DNA of 48,108 nt from NCBI GenBank assembly GCA_029227635.1, contig JAQYAH010000059.1:1-48108 (forward strand), in the 5' to 3' direction. Numbering within the stretch: position 1 is the first letter of the stretch; each line of letters opens with the position of its first letter. A program made the translations under genes and the position numbers. The DNA is from Clostridiales bacterium (GTDB lineage: Bacteria > Bacillota > Clostridia > Lachnospirales > Lachnospiraceae). The notes under the pieces were generated by a model. The model did no database searches. It was given only the letters and a program-made list of their open reading frames with translations, and was not told the DNA's origin. Shown one piece after another: positions 8,765 through 17,459 of this stretch.

Positions 8765-9532
8765 ATGAAACACATTTTGGAAGTAATAGAAATCGAAAAG
8801 TATTACGGCAACCGTTCTAATCTCACCAAGGCCATTGACAATATCAGTTTCGATGTGGATGAGGGAGAGTTTCTGGGAATCATGGGAGCCAGCGGAAGCG
8901 GCAAAACCACCCTCCTAAACTGCATCTCCACCATCGATAGGGTGACGGCGGGACATATCTACCTGAAAGATACCGACATCACAAGACTTAAGGGCAATGC
9001 CCTGAACCGATTCCGAAGAGAGGAACTGGGCTTTATTTTCCAGGAGTTCAATCTTCTTGACACCCTTACAGCTTACGAAAACATAGCCCTCGCCCTCACG
9101 ATTCAGAAAGTGAAGCCGGAGGAGATTGAAAAGCGGATCCGCTTCTCGGCGAAAAACCTGGGAATCGAAGAGGTACTTAGCAAATATCCCTATCAGTTGT
9201 CGGGAGGTCAAAAGCAGCGAATCGCTGCGGCAAGAGCCATTGTTACGAACCCTGGGCTCATATTGGCGGATGAGCCTACCGGTGCGCTGGATTCCAGATC
9301 GGCAAGACAGCTTCTCGAAAGCCTTGAGACCATGAACCGGTCTATGGGAGCAACGATTATCATGGTTACCCATGACGCTTTTACCGCTAGCTATGCGAAT
9401 CGCATCCTTTTCCTTAAGGATGGCAAGATATTCAGCGAGATCATGAAGGGAGATCTTAGCCGCAGGGAATTCTTCAACAAGATCATCGAGGTGGTGAGCC
9501 TTCTGGGAGGTGAGCTTAACGATGTTATTTAA
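8765..9532 (+). CDS. ABC transporter ATPase, BceA-like
   Basis: A 255-residue ATPase of the MacB/BceA group. Walker A is GASGSGKTT, the signature is LSGGQKQR, and Walker B/D-loop is LADEPTGALD; H-loop is VTHD. I chose the ATG at 8765, which follows GGGAGG at 8750-8755, over the upstream ATG at 8732 that overlaps the likely -10. It overlaps the permease start by 11 bases. With the permease it should remove or shield antimicrobial peptides at the membrane and signal to the kinase. Confidence 0.92.
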   Translation: MKHILEVIEIEKYYGNRSNLTKAIDNISFDVDEGEFLGIMGASGSGKTTLLNCISTIDRVTAGHIYLKDTDITRLKGNALNRFRREELGFIFQEFNLLDTLTAYENIALALTIQKVKPEEIEKRIRFSAKNLGIEEVLSKYPYQLSGGQKQRIAAARAIVTNPGLILADEPTGALDSRSARQLLESLETMNRSMGATIIMVTHDAFTASYANRILFLKDGKIFSEIMKGDLSRREFFNKIIEVVSLLGGELNDVI

Positions 9533-11603
9533 GATCTCAGCCAAAAACTTCCACAAAAGCTTCAGGGATTACCTGATTTATTTCCTCACCCTCATTGTGG
9601 GTGTATCCATCTTCTATATGTTCAATTCCCTGGACAGTCAGCAGGCCATGCTGGTGGTGAGCTCTTCCACAAGATCGATCATCAAGCTGATGATTAGGCT
9701 CATTGATCTGGTTTCCGTTTTTGTGGCGATCATCCTGGGATTTCTCATAGTCTATGCGGGAAACTTCCTGATCCGCAGACGCAAAAAGGAATTCGGCCTC
9801 TACATGGCCATGGGAATGAGCAAAAGACAGATTTCCCAGATTCTTCTCGGAGAGACTTTTCTAATTGGACTCATATCCCTGGGAGTGGGCCTTGTAGTGG
9901 GAATCTTCGGATCCCAGCTGATGTCCATCCTGGTGGCTAGGCTTTTTCAGGCAGATATGAGCCGTTACAAGTTCGTTTTTTCAAAAGCCGCCTGCCTGAA
10001 GACCTGTTTATACTTCGGAATTATGTACCTGGCGGTCATGCTCCTCAATGTGTTCATGATCTCAAAGTACAAGCTCGTTGATCTTCTCAGTGCCTCAAAA
10101 AAGAACGAGAAGGTCAGAATGAAGAACCCGGTTGTATGTGTCATCGTGTTTGTGATCTCAGTGATAACTCTGGGAATCGCTTACTACCTTGTAACCGACG
10201 GAATAAGAAAGCTCACCTCAGAGGCCAGTATAGCAATTCCCATAGTAATGGGTATCATTGCCACCTTCCTGATCTTTTGGTCAGTATCGGGCATCGCTCT
10301 AAGGTTCTTCCAGCAGAAAAAAAGTATTTACCTCAAAGATTCCAATATTTTTGTCCTTCGGCAGATCCACAACAGGATCAACACGACTGTGACCAGCATG
10401 ACCATTATCAGCCTGCTCCTGTTCATGACTATTTCCGTTCTCTCCACAGCCCTTTCTCTGAACCGGCTGATCACCCAGGACATAGAGAAGATGACTCCCG
10501 TGGATTTGAACCTCTGGAAACGGGCCAATATCTCTCCCGAGGGAGAGGCCATCGAGGCTCAGATTCAGGACTCAAAGGTGCCGGTAAGCACAACACTTAG
10601 GGAAAATGGATTGGATATGAGCGTCCTGACGGATATCACAGAATTCTACACCTACCAGGTGGCGGGCTGGAACTGGGAAAAGTCTCTTGATTGCATCATA
10701 GATGAAACCAAAGAATTGTATCCTGCACTCCAATATCAAAGCCCGGAGGAGCTTGTCAAGATTTCGGATTACAATCGCCTGGCAAAACTTTACGGGATTG
10801 ACACCTACGAGCTTAGTGATAATGAGTATATTGTACTTTGCAACTTCGACAGTATGGCTGCCCTAAGAAACCAGGCACTGGCAATAGACAGCGACGTTGA
10901 GATAGACGGCAAAACCTACCACAGCCGCTATGATACCTGTAAGGATGGCTATATGGAGATTTCCACCGGATCTACCAACACCGGACTGATCCTTGTTCCG
11001 GACGATTTTCCCCTTACTGAGGATATGAGATACCGCTGCTTCCTGGCAGCAAACTACAGTGGACAAAGTAAGGAAGAAAAAAGAGATATCGAGCAGCTCT
11101 TTATTGAGGGTGGTGAAGGGGATAGAATCTTTTATGACAATGTGTTCAAAAATGGGATCGAGATGGATGGAATGACGAAGATCTCAGTGATTGAATCCAG
11201 CCTCGGAATCTCCACCATCATCAGCTTCGTGGCTATTTATCTTGGAGTTATCTTCCTTATCGCCTGCTCGGCAATTCTGGCACTCAAGGAGCTCTCTGAG
11301 AATTCCGACAACCGGGATCGGTATCTGATTCTGCGAAAGCTGGGTATGGATGAGAAGATGATCAATCGCACTCTTTTCCGGCAGATCGGCATTTTCTTTA
11401 TTGTTCCGCTGATTCTTGCAATAATACACTCTGTTTTTGGAATCCGATTTGCCCTTATTCTTGCGGCGGTTCAGGTGAACACAAGGGAAATGCTCCCTTC
11501 GGTAATTGCCACAGCAGCTTTCCTGGTATTGGTCTACGGAGGATATTTCCTGGCAACCTATGTGGGAAGTAAAAACATCATTCGGGACAGCCTTACTCGC
11601 TGA
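9522..11603 (+). CDS. ABC transporter permease, BceB-like (FtsX family)
   Basis: A 693-residue permease with about ten membrane helices and one large extracellular domain (roughly residues 310-540) between helices 7 and 8, the architecture of BceB/VraG permeases. FtsX-type segments surround it (KKEFGLYMAMGMSKRQISQI near residue 90). ATG 9522 is preceded by GGGAGGTG and sits inside the end of the ATPase gene; the GTG four codons upstream lies within the ribosome binding site. The large domain is thought to contact the peptide or its lipid target. Confidence 0.9.
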   Translation: MLFKISAKNFHKSFRDYLIYFLTLIVGVSIFYMFNSLDSQQAMLVVSSSTRSIIKLMIRLIDLVSVFVAIILGFLIVYAGNFLIRRRKKEFGLYMAMGMSKRQISQILLGETFLIGLISLGVGLVVGIFGSQLMSILVARLFQADMSRYKFVFSKAACLKTCLYFGIMYLAVMLLNVFMISKYKLVDLLSASKKNEKVRMKNPVVCVIVFVISVITLGIAYYLVTDGIRKLTSEASIAIPIVMGIIATFLIFWSVSGIALRFFQQKKSIYLKDSNIFVLRQIHNRINTTVTSMTIISLLLFMTISVLSTALSLNRLITQDIEKMTPVDLNLWKRANISPEGEAIEAQIQDSKVPVSTTLRENGLDMSVLTDITEFYTYQVAGWNWEKSLDCIIDETKELYPALQYQSPEELVKISDYNRLAKLYGIDTYELSDNEYIVLCNFDSMAALRNQALAIDSDVEIDGKTYHSRYDTCKDGYMEISTGSTNTGLILVPDDFPLTEDMRYRCFLAANYSGQSKEEKRDIEQLFIEGGEGDRIFYDNVFKNGIEMDGMTKISVIESSLGISTIISFVAIYLGVIFLIACSAILALKELSENSDNRDRYLILRKLGMDEKMINRTLFRQIGIFFIVPLILAIIHSVFGIRFALILAAVQVNTREMLPSVIATAAFLVLVYGGYFLATYVGSKNIIRDSLTR

Positions 11604-11633
11604 TCCGGCGAAAAAACTGAATCTCAGTGCACC

Positions 11634-11678
11634 AGGAGCCCCCATCCGACCGGCGAGTCGGCACCGGGGCTCCTTTCG
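11634..11678 (+). terminator. Terminator after the BceAB-type genes
   Basis: AGGAGCCCC (11634-11642) pairs with GGGGCTCCT (11666-11674), followed by TTCGTTT. An inner CCGAC/GTCGG stem lengthens it. Confidence 0.8.
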
Positions 11679-11773
11679 TTTCAGTGTGAAGACTTTTCCG
11701 GGGAAGAATCGTTTGAATAAGTGTAACCCATAACAGATCTTCACTTTTTAAGATTTGTTTTAGATAGAGTAAG

Positions 11774-11817
11774 ATTCTCGTTAATGATATTTTAATTGAG
11801 AATATTTTAACTATACT
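11774..11817 (+). promoter_or_regulatory. Promoter region with imperfect palindrome before dlt-like operon
   Basis: ATTCTC (11774-11779) and GAGAAT (11798-11803) frame an AT-rich, largely symmetric 30-base stretch. TATACT (11812-11817) follows as a likely -10, about 27 bases before the first start codon. No good -35 is present, which suggests that a regulator controls the promoter. The region holds no other ORF; in particular I find no DltX. Confidence 0.4.
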
Positions 11818-11843
11818 GGGTTACGAAAGGAGCTGAGATCTCT

Positions 11844-13364
11844 ATGAGACGAAATATTCTTTTTTATTTGGATAATAGCGCCGAAAGATATCCGGAAAAG
11901 ATCGGGGCGGCAGATCAACATTCCCGCTGTACCTACAGGGAATTAAAGTCTGCCTCAGAGAGGATCGGAACCGGGGTCGCAAAACTTGTCCCGGGTAGAG
12001 AACCTATAGGGGTATTCATGGACAAGGGAATAGATGCCCTCAGCGCATTCCTTGGGATTGCCCGGGCCGGCTGCTTCTATTCCATGTTTAATCCGGAGTT
12101 TCCAAAGAGTCGGCTTTTGCAGATGCAGTCGGTACTTCGGGGCAGATATATAATCACTGATGCGAATAACCTTTCCCGGGGTAAGGAAATTTTCGGATCG
12201 GAGAAGGTCCTTTTGATAGATGAACTTAACAGGACAAGCGCGGACGTTGAACTACTGGCCGAAAGGCTTAAAGGAGCGTTGGACACAGATCCTCTGTATG
12301 TAAATTTCACTTCCGGAAGTACCGGAGTGCCAAAGGGAGTGGCGGTGAGCCAGGGCAGTGTTGTGGATTTCATCGACGAGTTCGTCCCCCTTTTTGGTTT
12401 TTGCGAGGAGGACGTTATTGGAAACCAGGCACCATTTGACTTTGATGTCTCCGTAAAAGACATATACTCAGCCCTAAAGACCGGGGCAACCCTGGTGATC
12501 ATTCCGAGAAGGCTTTTCTCCCAGCCGGCGGCCCTTCTGGATTACCTATGTGATAACAAGGTGACGGCCATGATCTGGGCGGTTTCGGCCCTTTGCCTCA
12601 TCAGTACTTTCCACGGATTGGATTATCGAGATCCCGAAACCGTGAACAAGATTCTATTCAGCGGAGAGGTAATGCCGAAGAAACATCTGGACTCCTGGAT
12701 GAGCCATCTTCCGAAGGCAGAGTTTGTTAATCTTTACGGACCCACGGAGATCACCTGCAACTGTACCTACCATAGAATCCAAAGAGACAGGGAATACCCG
12801 GAGGGAATCCCTATAGGTCGGGCTTTTCCCAACGAGAAAGTCTTTTTGCTGGATGAAAACGACCGCGAGGTGACCGCTCCCGGGCAAACCGGAGAGATCT
12901 GTGTAAAAGGCACCGCACTGGCACTGGGGTACTACAGGTGTCCGGAGCAGACAGCGAAGGCCTTTCCTCAGAACCCTTTAAACGACTGTTATCCTGAGCG
13001 GATCTACCGCACCGGAGATCTGGGGCGATTCAATGAGGTGGGTGAGCTGGTCTTTGAAGGCCGAAAGGATTTTCAGGTCAAGTATATGGGTCACCGCATC
13101 GAATTGGAGGAAATCGAGCGGGCTATATCCCGGGTGGAAGGGATAGAGCGCTGCTGCGTACTCTTCGAGGAAAAAAGACAGCGGCTTCTCGGCTTCTATC
13201 AGGGAACTACCGATAAAACTACCCTCCACAAGATCTTAAAGGAAACTCTTCCCGTCCACATGATACCGGGAACCTTAAGACAGTTGGACCACTTCCCTTT
13301 AACAAAAAATGGGAAGATCGACCGAAAACAACTTCTTGAAAGGAAGAGTCAGCATGCAGGATGA
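11844..13364 (+). CDS. DltA-like amino-acid adenylating ligase
   Basis: A 506-residue ANL-superfamily enzyme of DltA size and layout: P-loop FTSGSTGVPKGV (near 154), A4/A5 region with FDFDVSVKDIY, YGPTEITCN (near 297), RTGDLG (near 389) and the C-terminal catalytic Lys in NGKIDRK (near 490). DltA activates D-alanine as AMP ester and loads it on a carrier protein. The Asp in FDFDVS that holds the amino group in DltA is kept. The Cys-containing motif that lines the D-Ala side-chain pocket (TPSFVQMCL in DltA) is replaced by a segment reading IWAVSALCLIS, so another substrate is plausible. GAAAGGAG precedes the ATG. It is the first gene of a five-gene operon with an unusual decarboxylase, carrier, MBOAT and SGNH proteins. 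Confidence 0.85.
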   Translation: MRRNILFYLDNSAERYPEKIGAADQHSRCTYRELKSASERIGTGVAKLVPGREPIGVFMDKGIDALSAFLGIARAGCFYSMFNPEFPKSRLLQMQSVLRGRYIITDANNLSRGKEIFGSEKVLLIDELNRTSADVELLAERLKGALDTDPLYVNFTSGSTGVPKGVAVSQGSVVDFIDEFVPLFGFCEEDVIGNQAPFDFDVSVKDIYSALKTGATLVIIPRRLFSQPAALLDYLCDNKVTAMIWAVSALCLISTFHGLDYRDPETVNKILFSGEVMPKKHLDSWMSHLPKAEFVNLYGPTEITCNCTYHRIQRDREYPEGIPIGRAFPNEKVFLLDENDREVTAPGQTGEICVKGTALALGYYRCPEQTAKAFPQNPLNDCYPERIYRTGDLGRFNEVGELVFEGRKDFQVKYMGHRIELEEIERAISRVEGIERCCVLFEEKRQRLLGFYQGTTDKTTLHKILKETLPVHMIPGTLRQLDHFPLTKNGKIDRKQLLERKSQHAG

Positions 13365-14529
13365 AAAGATCATTGAGTTGTTAAAAGTCGAAAAAACACC
13401 CCTCTATGTTTTTGATATCGGGGAGCTTGAAGACCGGATCCGATATCTGAAGGAGGCCTTGCCTGATAGGATTGAGCTCTGCTACGCGGTCAAGGCTAAC
13501 ACTTTTATCGCAAAAGAAGCTGATCGCTTTGTGGATCACCTGGAGATCTGTTCCCCCGGTGAGTATCGGATCTGCAAAAGCTTGTCCATCCCGGATCACA
13601 AATACATAATCTCCGGGGTGAACAAAGAACCTGCGCTCATGGAGGAAATGATAATATCCGGTATCCGGCGGTTCACTGCCGAGTCAATTAACCAGTTTGA
13701 ACTTCTGAAAAGTCTGGCGATAAAAACCGGAAGGAAGATTTCAATCCTTCTGAGACTCACAGCCGGCAGCCAGTTCGGAATGGATGAAGAGGATCTTGAA
13801 AGAATCGTAAAAGACAACCTTGAGGAGCCTTCAGTGGTACTTTCCGGAATTCAGTACTTCTCCGGAACCCAGAAAACCTCTCTGAAAAAGCTTCGCCGGG
13901 AACTCAACTACTTAGATAAATATATTCAGGAGCTTAGGGAGCGCACCGGCTATTATCCTGACAAGTTGGAATATGGTCCCGGTTTTCCGGTATGTTATTT
14001 CCGGGGCGAGGAATTTGATGAGACAGAATTTCTGGGATCCTTTAATGAATTGCTCTCGGAGATGGACTACCAGGGGTCTGTAACTTTGGAACTTGGAAGA
14101 AGCATTGCCGCCTCCTGCGGAACTTATTTGACCCAAGTAGTAGATATCAAGGAAAACAAAACTGAATCATATGCAATTTTAGACGGAGGTATGCATCAGC
14201 TGATTTATTTCGGCCAGTCCATGGCAATGAAGCATCCCCACATAAAGCTTTTTCCAAAAAGAGAGGAAAAGGAGGTTAGGGAGTGGAACCTCTGCGGCTC
14301 CTTATGCACCACCAACGATATCCTGGTAAAAAGATACCCGTTGGCCAACCTTAAAGTTGGAGATGTCCTCAGCTTTGAGATAACCGGCGCATACAGTATG
14401 ACTGAAGGCATCGCCCTGTTCCTTAGCAGGGAACTGCCCGGAATATTTCTCCTGGACAGGGAAGGAAACTTCCTTAAGGTCCGGGATATACAGAGTACAG
14501 ATATCTTAAATACTCCCAGATATGAGTAA
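13354..14529 (+). CDS. Fold-type III PLP decarboxylase (BtrK/LysA-like)
   Basis: A 391-residue enzyme of the alanine racemase/ornithine decarboxylase fold. The PLP lysine is in CYAVKAN (near 45). The usual HIGSQ signature is altered to GIQYFSGTQ (near 165), the phosphate-binding EPGR is ELGR (near 245), and the decarboxylase Cys is kept in CGSLCTTNDIL (near 318). The Cys favours decarboxylation over racemisation. The family includes diaminopimelate decarboxylase and BtrK, which decarboxylates glutamyl bound to a carrier protein in butirosin synthesis. ATG 13354 overlaps the ligase gene by 11 bases and follows AAGGAAGAG. The carrier protein gene lies 14 bases downstream, so a carrier-bound substrate is attractive; a free amino acid is also possible. 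Confidence 0.8.
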   Translation: MQDEKIIELLKVEKTPLYVFDIGELEDRIRYLKEALPDRIELCYAVKANTFIAKEADRFVDHLEICSPGEYRICKSLSIPDHKYIISGVNKEPALMEEMIISGIRRFTAESINQFELLKSLAIKTGRKISILLRLTAGSQFGMDEEDLERIVKDNLEEPSVVLSGIQYFSGTQKTSLKKLRRELNYLDKYIQELRERTGYYPDKLEYGPGFPVCYFRGEEFDETEFLGSFNELLSEMDYQGSVTLELGRSIAASCGTYLTQVVDIKENKTESYAILDGGMHQLIYFGQSMAMKHPHIKLFPKREEKEVREWNLCGSLCTTNDILVKRYPLANLKVGDVLSFEITGAYSMTEGIALFLSRELPGIFLLDREGNFLKVRDIQSTDILNTPRYE

Positions 14530-14543
14530 GGAAGGAGAAAATC

Positions 14544-14777
14544 ATGGATGATAGATTAATCGAGATTTTGGAGGACATTCAGCCGGAGGTAGATTTCAGA
14601 AACTGTACAACCCTGATCGATGATCACTATCTGGATTCCCTCTCAATTATCTCACTGGTTGCAGAGCTGGAAGATGAGTACGATATCACCATTCCTACAG
14701 TAGAGATCATTCCCGATAATTTCAATTCGGCACAGGCACTTTATGCCATGGTAAAAAGGTTAATGGAAGAGAGTTAA
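14544..14777 (+). CDS. Acyl/aminoacyl carrier protein (DltC-like)
   Basis: A 77-residue acidic carrier protein. The phosphopantetheine attachment Ser32 sits in YLDSLSIISLV, the conserved DSL motif at the start of helix 2. The length equals DltC and other stand-alone carriers. GAAGGAG precedes the ATG, and the MBOAT gene starts four bases after its stop. It should receive the amino acid from the upstream ligase and hand it to the membrane acyltransferase. Confidence 0.9.
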   Translation: MDDRLIEILEDIQPEVDFRNCTTLIDDHYLDSLSIISLVAELEDEYDITIPTVEIIPDNFNSAQALYAMVKRLMEES

Positions 14778-14781
14778 AATC

Positions 14782-16380
14782 ATGTTTCAGATATCCACAT
14801 ATTTCTCCCTGGCGTACCTCGTACTTCTGGGAATCACAGTGGTGCTTTGTGCGGTACTTCCCAAAAACTTCAGGCGGCTGACATTGTTGTTTTTCAGCTG
14901 GTTGTTTTTTTTCAGTGTCAGCGGAAAACTTATGATCTATCTGATCCTGACAATAGCTACGGTGTTCAACACAGCAATCTGGCTCTCCAATGTGCAAAAG
15001 GAACAAGACACCGCAGCAAAAGACCTGGATAGAGAGACCAAGAAGCTTATCAAGGCAAAGTATCAGAGAAAACAGAGGGGTATCCTTGCCCTGTGCGGTG
15101 GCATCAACATAGCTCTTTTGTTAATGCTGAAGTACTCCCCCTTCGCTGCCACAAATATCAACACTCTGCTGCGGCTTATGGGGGCAAGTTATCAGATAAG
15201 AGTGCCGTCTTTTATAATACCAATTGGAATTTCCTTCTACACACTTCAGGCAGTAGCTTACCTGTTCGATGTGTACCGCAAAAAGATACAGGCAGACCCC
15301 AACCCGATTCGGTTTGCGCTGTTCATGAGCTTCTTTCCTCAGATAATGGAAGGACCGATCTGTCGGTACTCCGACACCGCCTATGAACTCTGGAATCTGG
15401 AAAGGGTCAGATTTGAAAACCTGATTCTTGGAGGAGAACGTATCATCTTTGGGTTTATGAAAAAGATGGTGGTGGCGGATCGGCTGAATATGTTCATAAA
15501 TGAAGTGTTCACCCATTATTTCTTGTATGATGGCTTTGTAAATGCCCTGGCCATGGTTTGCTATACATTGCAGCTGTATATGGACTTCTCCGGAACCATG
15601 GATGTGGTGATCGGCAGTGCCCAGATATTCGGCATCAAAATGCCGGAGAACTTCCAAAGACCATTCTTCTCTGTTACAATATCCGAATTCTGGAAACGAT
15701 GGCATATCACATTGGGCACCTGGTTTAAGGATTACATCTTCTATCCGGTAACTATGTCAAAACCTATGAAGCATATGACTTCAAAAGCCCGGAAAAAGCT
15801 GGGAAACCATTATGGACCTTTGATTGCCGGAGGAGTATCCCTGTTCTGTGTATGGATCTGTAACGGAATCTGGCACGGCGCAGGCTGGCACTATATCTTC
15901 TTTGGAATGTACCACTTCGCATTGATCCTTGGAGGAAATATGCTGGAACCCTTAGCGATAAAGACAGCGGCCAGGCTCAAGATCAACCGGAAGAGTCTTC
16001 CCTATCGGGTTATGCAGATGGCAAGGACAACGGTGCTTGTCTGTTTAGGAGAGTTGTTCTTTAGGGCCCACGGACTAAGAGCCGGACTTGTTATGTTCAA
16101 AAAGATATTCACGGAGTTCTCTTTGGCAACATTAATGAACGGAAGCCTTTTTACCTTAGGGATGGACATTTTCGATTATTACATAATCATCGTGTCAGTT
16201 ATTATGATCTTTGTCATAAGTCTTCTCCAGGAAAAAGGCATCAATTTAAGGCAGAGCCTTCAAAAAAAGAATCTGGCGGTTCAGTTTACCGCAGTTTACG
16301 CATTGATCATGTTCATAGTTATTTTCGGAGCCTACGGTCAGGGCTATATCCCCGTTGACCCTATCTATGCAGGCTTTTAG
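14782..16380 (+). CDS. MBOAT family O-acyltransferase (DltB/AlgI-like)
   Basis: A 532-residue polytopic membrane protein with MBOAT hallmarks: QAVAYLFDVYRKK (near 155), FWKRWHITLGTWFKDYIF (near 310) and the catalytic-His segment IWHGAGWHYIFFG (His near 363). In dlt systems DltB takes the aminoacyl group from the carrier in the cytoplasm and passes it across the membrane. The protein is longer than typical DltB (about 400), closer to AlgI/PatA size. The start is fixed by spacing to the carrier gene and a GGAAGAGAG site in the end of that gene. Confidence 0.9.
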   Translation: MFQISTYFSLAYLVLLGITVVLCAVLPKNFRRLTLLFFSWLFFFSVSGKLMIYLILTIATVFNTAIWLSNVQKEQDTAAKDLDRETKKLIKAKYQRKQRGILALCGGINIALLLMLKYSPFAATNINTLLRLMGASYQIRVPSFIIPIGISFYTLQAVAYLFDVYRKKIQADPNPIRFALFMSFFPQIMEGPICRYSDTAYELWNLERVRFENLILGGERIIFGFMKKMVVADRLNMFINEVFTHYFLYDGFVNALAMVCYTLQLYMDFSGTMDVVIGSAQIFGIKMPENFQRPFFSVTISEFWKRWHITLGTWFKDYIFYPVTMSKPMKHMTSKARKKLGNHYGPLIAGGVSLFCVWICNGIWHGAGWHYIFFGMYHFALILGGNMLEPLAIKTAARLKINRKSLPYRVMQMARTTVLVCLGELFFRAHGLRAGLVMFKKIFTEFSLATLMNGSLFTLGMDIFDYYIIIVSVIMIFVISLLQEKGINLRQSLQKKNLAVQFTAVYALIMFIVIFGAYGQGYIPVDPIYAGF

Positions 16381-16391
16381 AGAGGTTTGAT

Positions 16392-17348
16392 ATGAAATAT
16401 GTAAAAAGAATAGTTCTGTCTCTGGTCTTCATTGCCGGACTCTGTGGTCTGTTATTGGCATCCTCAAGGATCTTTGTACCTAAGAGCAATAACAAGGAAT
16501 CCGGAACAGAGGAGGTTGAGGCCAACGGAATACTGGGAGAGAGACCAAAATCTGTAGATGGAGTGGTTCTTGGAGACAGCGAGTCTTACAGTGCCATTAT
16601 CCCCCTTCAGCTCTGGAAAGAAAGAGGATATACGGTATACAACTGTGGAACCAGCGGGCAGACATTGGATTACTCTCAGGTTATGCTAAAGAGAGTTTTC
16701 AGCAGGCACAAACCTAAAGTGGTGCTTATGGAGACAAATGCTATCTTCCGGCCGATCTCCAGATCCAATATGTTCTATACTATGCTCTGTGAGAGATTCT
16801 CCATATTCCGATATCACAACCGTTGGAAAAGTATAGATATTGATGGGATCAGTGATTCCGTGAATTATACCTGGACAGATGAGTGGAAAGGTTACCGTTA
16901 CAGCAATCTTGTCAACGCCAGCAGCAGTGAAGGTTACATGTCCCCCTCCGAGGAGTATGCGGATATTCCGGAGGCGAATCTGGATTACCTCAAGTCCATG
17001 AAGGAACTATGTGACGAGAATGGAACAAAGATGATACTTGTAAGTACTCCCAGTACAGTGAACTGGAATTACAAGCGTCACAACTCCATGAAGGAGGCAG
17101 CAAAAGCGCTGGATCTTGATTACATTGATCTGAATGTTGAGGCAAAAGAAATCGGAATAGACTGGACGAAGGATACAAGAGACAAGGGAGATCATCTGAA
17201 CTATAGCGGAGCTAAGAAAGTAACGACCTATCTTGGACAGTATCTCCAAAACACCGGACTTATGAAAAGTCACCTTGGAGATCCCAAATATGAAAGTTGG
17301 GATGCGGCGTCCAATAAGTTTGAAGATCTGATTTCCCGTCAGAAATAA
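16392..17348 (+). CDS. DltD-like SGNH-fold membrane-anchored protein
   Basis: A 318-residue protein with one N-terminal membrane helix (about 7-25) and an extracellular SGNH-type domain: GDSES with Ser63 as nucleophile and DHLNYSGA (near 268) with the Asp and His partners. It is preceded by AGAGG and begins 11 bases after the MBOAT stop. By position it takes the DltD/AlgJ role: final transfer of the amino acid to a surface acceptor or removal from it. Overall identity to DltD seems low by eye, so I name it by fold and place only. Confidence 0.75.
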   Translation: MKYVKRIVLSLVFIAGLCGLLLASSRIFVPKSNNKESGTEEVEANGILGERPKSVDGVVLGDSESYSAIIPLQLWKERGYTVYNCGTSGQTLDYSQVMLKRVFSRHKPKVVLMETNAIFRPISRSNMFYTMLCERFSIFRYHNRWKSIDIDGISDSVNYTWTDEWKGYRYSNLVNASSSEGYMSPSEEYADIPEANLDYLKSMKELCDENGTKMILVSTPSTVNWNYKRHNSMKEAAKALDLDYIDLNVEAKEIGIDWTKDTRDKGDHLNYSGAKKVTTYLGQYLQNTGLMKSHLGDPKYESWDAASNKFEDLISRQK

Positions 17349-17378
17349 CAAGACAACTTAATATCCCCTAAAGTCATA

Positions 17379-17423
17379 GGAAAGCGAAGAGTGCTGTTGA
17401 AAGGAAGGCATTCTTCGCTTTCC
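17379..17423. repeat. Long inverted repeat between convergent genes
   Basis: GGAAAGCGAAGAGTGC (17379-17394) and GCATTCTTCGCTTTCC (17408-17423) pair with one mismatch around a 13-base loop. Neither side has a T-run, so it may be a bidirectional transcription stop of an unusual kind or a repeat element. Confidence 0.6.
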
Positions 17424-17459
17424 GATATAATTGGATTAATTTGCGGTGTACATAAGGGG

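Noticed and set aside
11844-14777. Nonribosomal peptide synthetase fragment
   Set aside because: No condensation or thioesterase domain; MBOAT and SGNH partners and DltA-like size fit a dlt-type system better.
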